In this document: piece after piece, positions 60,217 through 64,000 of the stretch
How positions within the stretch are numbered: position 1 is the stretch's first letter
Layout: each line of letters opens with the position of its first letter
Notes under the pieces: model-generated
What the model was told of the DNA's origin: nothing
The model's input: the letters and a program-made list of their open reading frames with translations, nothing else
The model's database searches: none
Source of the DNA: an uncultured Rickettsiella sp.
Lineage (GTDB): Bacteria > Pseudomonadota > Gammaproteobacteria > Diplorickettsiales > Diplorickettsiaceae
Direction: 5' to 3'
Assembly (NCBI GenBank): GCA_947058615.1
Contig: CAMSHF010000004.1
Coordinates: 1-64,000, forward strand
Length of the DNA: 64,000 nt
Program-made: the position numbers and the translations under genes

Positions 60217-61374
60217 ATGCTGGAGTTATTGTTTCTATTGCTTCCTTTGGCGGCCGCCTCGGGTTGGTATATTGCTTATTATAAGTATTCTAATCCAAAT
60301 TCCAATAAACAGGCTTTTAATCGTGACTATTTACGTGGTTTAAATTACTTGCTCAACGAGCAGTCTGATAAAGCCGTTGATACGTTTATTAAAATACTCG
60401 AAGTGGATACCGAAACTGTCGAAACGCATTTAGCCTTAGGTGTATTATTTCGCCGACGCGGAGAAATCGATCGTGCGATTCGGCTCCATCAAAATCTGAT
60501 TGCTCGGCCAAATCTTGCCTCTTCACAGAAATTACAAGCGTTGCTTGCTTTAGGAAGAGACTATTATTGTGCCGGTTTATTAGATAGAGCAGAGCGTTTA
60601 TTCTTTGAAGTGATTCATCATGATGATAATGAGTATGCGCGAGTCGCGGTTCGTTATTTGTTAGAAATCTATCAGCAACAAAAACGTTGGGAAATTGCGA
60701 TTAAAACAGCAAAAAACATTTCAAAATGGGATAGGAAAATAGTCAAAAACATTGCTCATTATTATTGTGAATTAGCGCAGAATTTATTAAATACGCAAGG
60801 CAATCCAAAGGAAGTCATTAAATTTTTAGAGCTCGCTTTAAAATACGATCCACAATGTGTGCGTGCCAGTTTGATTAAAGGAAAGCTAGCCATTATGTCT
60901 GAAAAATGGGAACAAGCCATTGCTATCTATCAATCTGTAAAAAAACAAGATCCAGATTACATTACTGAAACCTTAGAACCCCTAAACCACTGTTATTTAC
61001 AACATCAATCGGGTGCAATGGGTTTACTTCATTATTTACATGAAACATTGACCGAACATGTACAGACACCTATTTCATTAGCTATTGTTAAATTAATCCA
61101 GGAAAAAGATAATGATAAAGCACTGAAGTTTCTGACTCAGCAATTACAAACGAAGCCTTCATTGTCAGGTTTATATCAGTTAGTGGATTTACATTTAGCT
61201 CAAGAAAATAACTCACTAATAGATAAAAATAATTTAATCAATTTAAAAAATTTGATCAAAAAATTAATGGAAAATAAACCCGTTTATCGTTGCTTAGGTT
61301 GTGGGTTTAATAGCAAAATTCTTGATTGGTTATGTCCAGCCTGTCGAAATTGGAGTACGATAAAACCTTTATAA
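60217..61374 (+). CDS. lapB: LPS assembly protein B (LapB/YciM)
   Basis: Inner-membrane anchored protein (385 aa): one N-terminal helix (1-18), a long array of TPR repeats in the cytoplasm and a C-terminal rubredoxin-like zinc site (CLGCGF and CPAC). In E. coli it guides FtsH to degrade LpxC and so limits lipid A synthesis. ATG 60217 is preferred to a TTG at 60211. Confidence 0.93.
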   Translation: MLELLFLLLPLAAASGWYIAYYKYSNPNSNKQAFNRDYLRGLNYLLNEQSDKAVDTFIKILEVDTETVETHLALGVLFRRRGEIDRAIRLHQNLIARPNLASSQKLQALLALGRDYYCAGLLDRAERLFFEVIHHDDNEYARVAVRYLLEIYQQQKRWEIAIKTAKNISKWDRKIVKNIAHYYCELAQNLLNTQGNPKEVIKFLELALKYDPQCVRASLIKGKLAIMSEKWEQAIAIYQSVKKQDPDYITETLEPLNHCYLQHQSGAMGLLHYLHETLTEHVQTPISLAIVKLIQEKDNDKALKFLTQQLQTKPSLSGLYQLVDLHLAQENNSLIDKNNLINLKNLIKKLMENKPVYRCLGCGFNSKILDWLCPACRNWSTIKPL

Positions 61375-61397
61375 AATAAATCAAACCATCCCTTCAA

Positions 61398-62978
61398 CTA
61401 ATCGAATGTTATTGATTCTAATCGTTTAACATCTTGGAGTTTTTTTTCATGTGAAATAAATAAGATGCGATCGGCAATTTTATTAATAAAATGCCGATCA
61501 TGGCTGACCAATAATAAAGTGCCAGAATAATTGCGTAATGCCTGGGCTAATGATTCAGTGGCTTCAATATCTAAATGGTTAGTGGGTTCGTCTAAAATCA
61601 ACACATTGGCCGGTTCCAAGAGCATTTTCCCCAGTAACAAACGTGCGGCTTCACCGCCGCTTAAGGTTAAAATATCTTTAAGAACATCTTCTTTATTAAA
61701 TAATACCTGTGCCAAGGTTTTACGTATCGACTGTTCACTCAAGCCCGTTGCATATTTTTCTAACCAGGCTAAAGCCGTCATGGATTGGTTTAATAAATCA
61801 TGATGATCCTGCGAAAAGTAACTTCGGTGTGTCTCATAGCCCCATTCTATACAGCCTTGATCAGACGTAAGAATACCGAGTAAGATTTTAATTAATGTCG
61901 ATTTACCGATACCATTCTCACCCATCATAGCTACTTTTTCGCCACGCTTAATCTCAAAATTAAGTTTTTGAAAAAGCTTTTTTTCTTGAAAACTTTTTGA
62001 TAAATCCTTAACGCGTACAACCATTTTCCCAGAAGGGCGTATCGGCTTAAATCGGAATAGAGGTGATAATCGCGAGGATTGTTTAATATCTGGAATTTCG
62101 ATTTTGGCTATCATTTTCACACGTGATTGAGCCATTTTGGCTCGATTAGCACTGGCACGAAATCGATCGACAAAACATTGCATACGCGCTATTTTAAGCT
62201 CTGCACTGCGTTTTTCGTGTTGTTTTTGTTCGACTGTCAGTTGTTTTTCAGCCAGAAACTTTTCATAATGACCACTGTACTGACGTATTTCACCATAATC
62301 CACATCGAGTATCTGACAGGCTAGCCGATTGATAAATTCCACATCATGCGAGATAAAAAGCAGTAAACCCGAAAATTCATTTTTTAAATATTTCTCTAAC
62401 CAGATAATTGAAAGAAAATCTAAGTGATTAGTAGGTTCATCTAATAATAAAATATCAGGCTCTTGAAATAAGGCTTGAGCGAGTAAGACGCGTAATTTAA
62501 AACCACCCGATAGTGTACTTAATGTTTTTTCATGATATTCCAGTTGTATTCCTAAACCCATTAAAAGCTTTTCGGCTAAAGCATAGGCACTGTATCCGTT
62601 AAGCCTTGCAATTTCTTCTTCCAGCTTACCAAAGCGGTTCATAATTTTTTCATTGTTCAAATCTTGCTGAAGTAAAATTTCTTTTTCTTGCATGGCTTGC
62701 CATAAAGCCGGCTTTCCCTGTAAAACAATATCGATAATGCGTGATTTTTCGTAGCGAAATTGATCTTGTTTGAGCCAACCAACAGACGCTGTTTTAGGAA
62801 TGGATAACGTGCCTGAAATGGGTTTTTCTACACCCGTGATTAATTTTAGAAAAGTCGATTTACCTGCACCATTCGCACCTACTAACGCATAACGTTTCTG
62901 AGCACTTAGCGTTAGATTAACATCATAAAATAGCAACTTTTCGCCATAGGCCATGCTGAGTTGATTAATGGATATCAT
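61398..62978 (-). CDS. ABC-F family ATPase, YbiT-like
   Basis: Cytoplasmic protein (526 aa) with two ATP-binding cassettes and no membrane part. First Walker A GANGAGKST (34-42), signatures LSGGFKLRVLLAQAL and LSGGEAARLLLGKML, second Walker A GENGIGKST, and two DEPTNHLD Walker B boxes joined by the charged ABC-F linker. ABC-F proteins bind the ribosome E site and relieve stalling. Length and first-domain features fit YbiT; EttA and Uup are other members. Confidence 0.9.
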   Translation of the reverse strand: MISINQLSMAYGEKLLFYDVNLTLSAQKRYALVGANGAGKSTFLKLITGVEKPISGTLSIPKTASVGWLKQDQFRYEKSRIIDIVLQGKPALWQAMQEKEILLQQDLNNEKIMNRFGKLEEEIARLNGYSAYALAEKLLMGLGIQLEYHEKTLSTLSGGFKLRVLLAQALFQEPDILLLDEPTNHLDFLSIIWLEKYLKNEFSGLLLFISHDVEFINRLACQILDVDYGEIRQYSGHYEKFLAEKQLTVEQKQHEKRSAELKIARMQCFVDRFRASANRAKMAQSRVKMIAKIEIPDIKQSSRLSPLFRFKPIRPSGKMVVRVKDLSKSFQEKKLFQKLNFEIKRGEKVAMMGENGIGKSTLIKILLGILTSDQGCIEWGYETHRSYFSQDHHDLLNQSMTALAWLEKYATGLSEQSIRKTLAQVLFNKEDVLKDILTLSGGEAARLLLGKMLLEPANVLILDEPTNHLDIEATESLAQALRNYSGTLLLVSHDRHFINKIADRILFISHEKKLQDVKRLESITFD

Positions 62979-63352
62979 ATATTTCTCAAAATTAATTTTT
63001 TTTGATAGTATACGGGTCTAATTCAAAAAGGTGAATTTTAGATTTTCTGTAGGGATTTTTTCCAACGCTTTCTCTTCTCAAAAAACCGCTGTCGTATTTA
63101 AATTAAATAATTTTTTTTAATAAAAAATTTTTAAAATTGATTGTAATTTTATTAAAAAATATGATAAATTTAAATTAGATAAAGATTTATTTCTATCCGT
63201 GTATTTATGAATTTATATTAAAATGAATTCACCTAAAATAATAAGGAAATTATTTCTTCATCCTATTTAACTAATTTTTCCTTTAATCACATTTAATTCA
63301 GTTTCCTAATGATCAGTTATTAACGTAAAAATAATTATAAAAAGAGACAAGT
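62979..63352. other. AT-rich intergenic region between divergent genes
   Basis: About 370 bases of very AT-rich sequence between the minus-strand ABC-F gene and the plus-strand membrane-protein gene. I see no ORF, tRNA or stable hairpin. It should hold both promoters; only one good candidate is visible (63137-63165). Confidence 0.7.
63137..63165 (+). promoter_or_regulatory. Possible sigma70 promoter of the last gene
   Basis: TTGATT (63137-63142) and TATGAT (63160-63165) are 17 bp apart. A transcript from here would have a leader of about 180 nt before the ATG at 63353. Chance matches are likely in such AT-rich DNA. Confidence 0.4.
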
Positions 63353-64000
63353 ATGCCCAACAATAATTCGGAATTTAGCACGTTCGCTGAACCATCAACA
63401 AGCAGAGATTCACCTATTCCTTTAGAAGGGGAGGAGGATGCACTTAACGAGATTATCCGATATCATTTAGCCCTAAAAAAACCCAGTTTAAAATTAGAAT
63501 TACTTAAACAAACCGGTTTGTTTTTGATCTCGAGCTTGGGCGTCATGTTTTACTATCAGCCGACAAAAATCTATGCGCTATCAATTTGTTCCGATCCAAA
63601 TTATGAAAATATACCGTGTTCTTTTTTTGTAAACAGTCATATTACCGGTACTTTATTGGTTGCCGGAGGAATACTCATGGTAGCAACCAATTCGTTTATT
63701 GATCAACACAGTGCTTCCGATATTCCAACTGAATTAAGACCCTATTTAAAAGAACCATTAAGTCGCAAACAAAGATTAATCGAAAATGTACTAACATGGG
63801 TAGGTTCTTTTGTTGCCTCAGTTCCTTTTATTATCATTACGTTGGTTAATCCCATACCGGGTCTGCCTAAATTTCTTCTTTATTCACAAGCAGGCATGGT
63901 GGCTCTAACCAATACCTTATTACATTTATTGCCGTTCAAATTGGCCTTTAAAAACAAATTATATCGTGCACCTTTTTTACCTATTGAATTTCTTGCGGGA
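63353..64000 (+). CDS. Hypothetical membrane protein, 3' end outside the window
   Basis: An open frame of 216 codons that starts at ATG 63353 (MPNNNSEFSTFAEPSTSRDS) and runs off the right edge without a stop. About four membrane helices are visible (52-68, 94-113, 147-165, 172-194) after a hydrophilic N-terminus with a PSTSR motif, also found in the tail of the minus-strand protein at 34115-34813. AAGAGA lies before the start. I do not recognise the family. Confidence 0.75.
   Translation, partial: MPNNNSEFSTFAEPSTSRDSPIPLEGEEDALNEIIRYHLALKKPSLKLELLKQTGLFLISSLGVMFYYQPTKIYALSICSDPNYENIPCSFFVNSHITGTLLVAGGILMVATNSFIDQHSASDIPTELRPYLKEPLSRKQRLIENVLTWVGSFVASVPFIIITLVNPIPGLPKFLLYSQAGMVALTNTLLHLLPFKLAFKNKLYRAPFLPIEFLAG

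Noticed and set aside
63060-63352. PmrA-type direct repeat (TTAA-based) before the last gene
   Set aside because: The area is so AT-rich that TTAA words occur by chance; no pair has the right spacing and flanking bases.

Overview
The window is a contiguous piece of a gammaproteobacterial chromosome. The protein sequences, the AT-rich base composition, the gene order and several unrecognised minus-strand genes with features of intracellular bacteria suggest the order Legionellales, most likely a Coxiellaceae member of the Rickettsiella/Diplorickettsia type. That placement is inference; no 16S gene is present. Most of the window is a dense housekeeping backbone on the plus strand. I found no tRNA gene, CRISPR array, transposase or phage gene.

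Region by region: (1) 1-57 is the 3' end of a 5S rRNA gene and its terminator, so an rRNA operon ends at the left edge; ddl follows. (2) 1260-5825 holds three minus-strand genes of unknown or loosely assigned function: a 976-aa von Willebrand A protein, an exported gamma-glutamylcyclotransferase-like protein and a two-helix membrane protein. (3) 6016-20559 is a complete 14-gene nuoA-N operon for respiratory complex I, with a large palindrome between nuoF and nuoG. (4) 20575-25235 carries a dolP-like lipoprotein gene, a fatty acid desaturase gene, prfB with its programmed +1 frameshift, and lysS. (5) 25327-28875 on the minus strand holds radC-rpmB-rpmG, an EVE-domain gene and proS. (6) 29147-36082 holds fmdB-like, aspS, a membrane protein gene, yebC, ruvC, ruvA and ruvB. 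(7) 36253-44495 is the tol-pal cluster, split between tolA and tolB. (8) 44531-56490 follows the classic truA-accD-folC-dedD order, but with potABCD and then a purine permease plus a copper module inserted. (9) 56494-61374 is pyrF-cmk-rpsA-lapA-lapB, with a pyrF of eukaryotic type. (10) 61398-64000 holds an ABC-F ATPase gene and the first 216 codons of an unrecognised membrane protein that runs off the right edge.

The genes work together as a respiratory chain entry point (nuo), translation factors (prfB, lysS, proS, aspS, rpsA, rpmB, rpmG), recombination (ruvABC, radC), envelope maintenance (tol-pal-cpoB, dolP, lapAB, SPOR protein), polyamine uptake (potABCD), lipid and nucleotide synthesis (accD, desaturase, pyrF, cmk), folate metabolism (folC) and copper defence.

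The most unusual features are: a single protein joining a CopA-type multicopper oxidase to a CopB-type outer-membrane barrel, driven by a near-textbook MerR-type promoter with a 19-bp spacer; a eukaryotic-type orotidine decarboxylase; a 126-bp nested palindrome in the nuo operon; and lineage-specific minus-strand genes placed inside otherwise conserved clusters (ruvA/ruvB and tolA/tolB). The last group are candidate secreted or host-interaction proteins, which is inference only.
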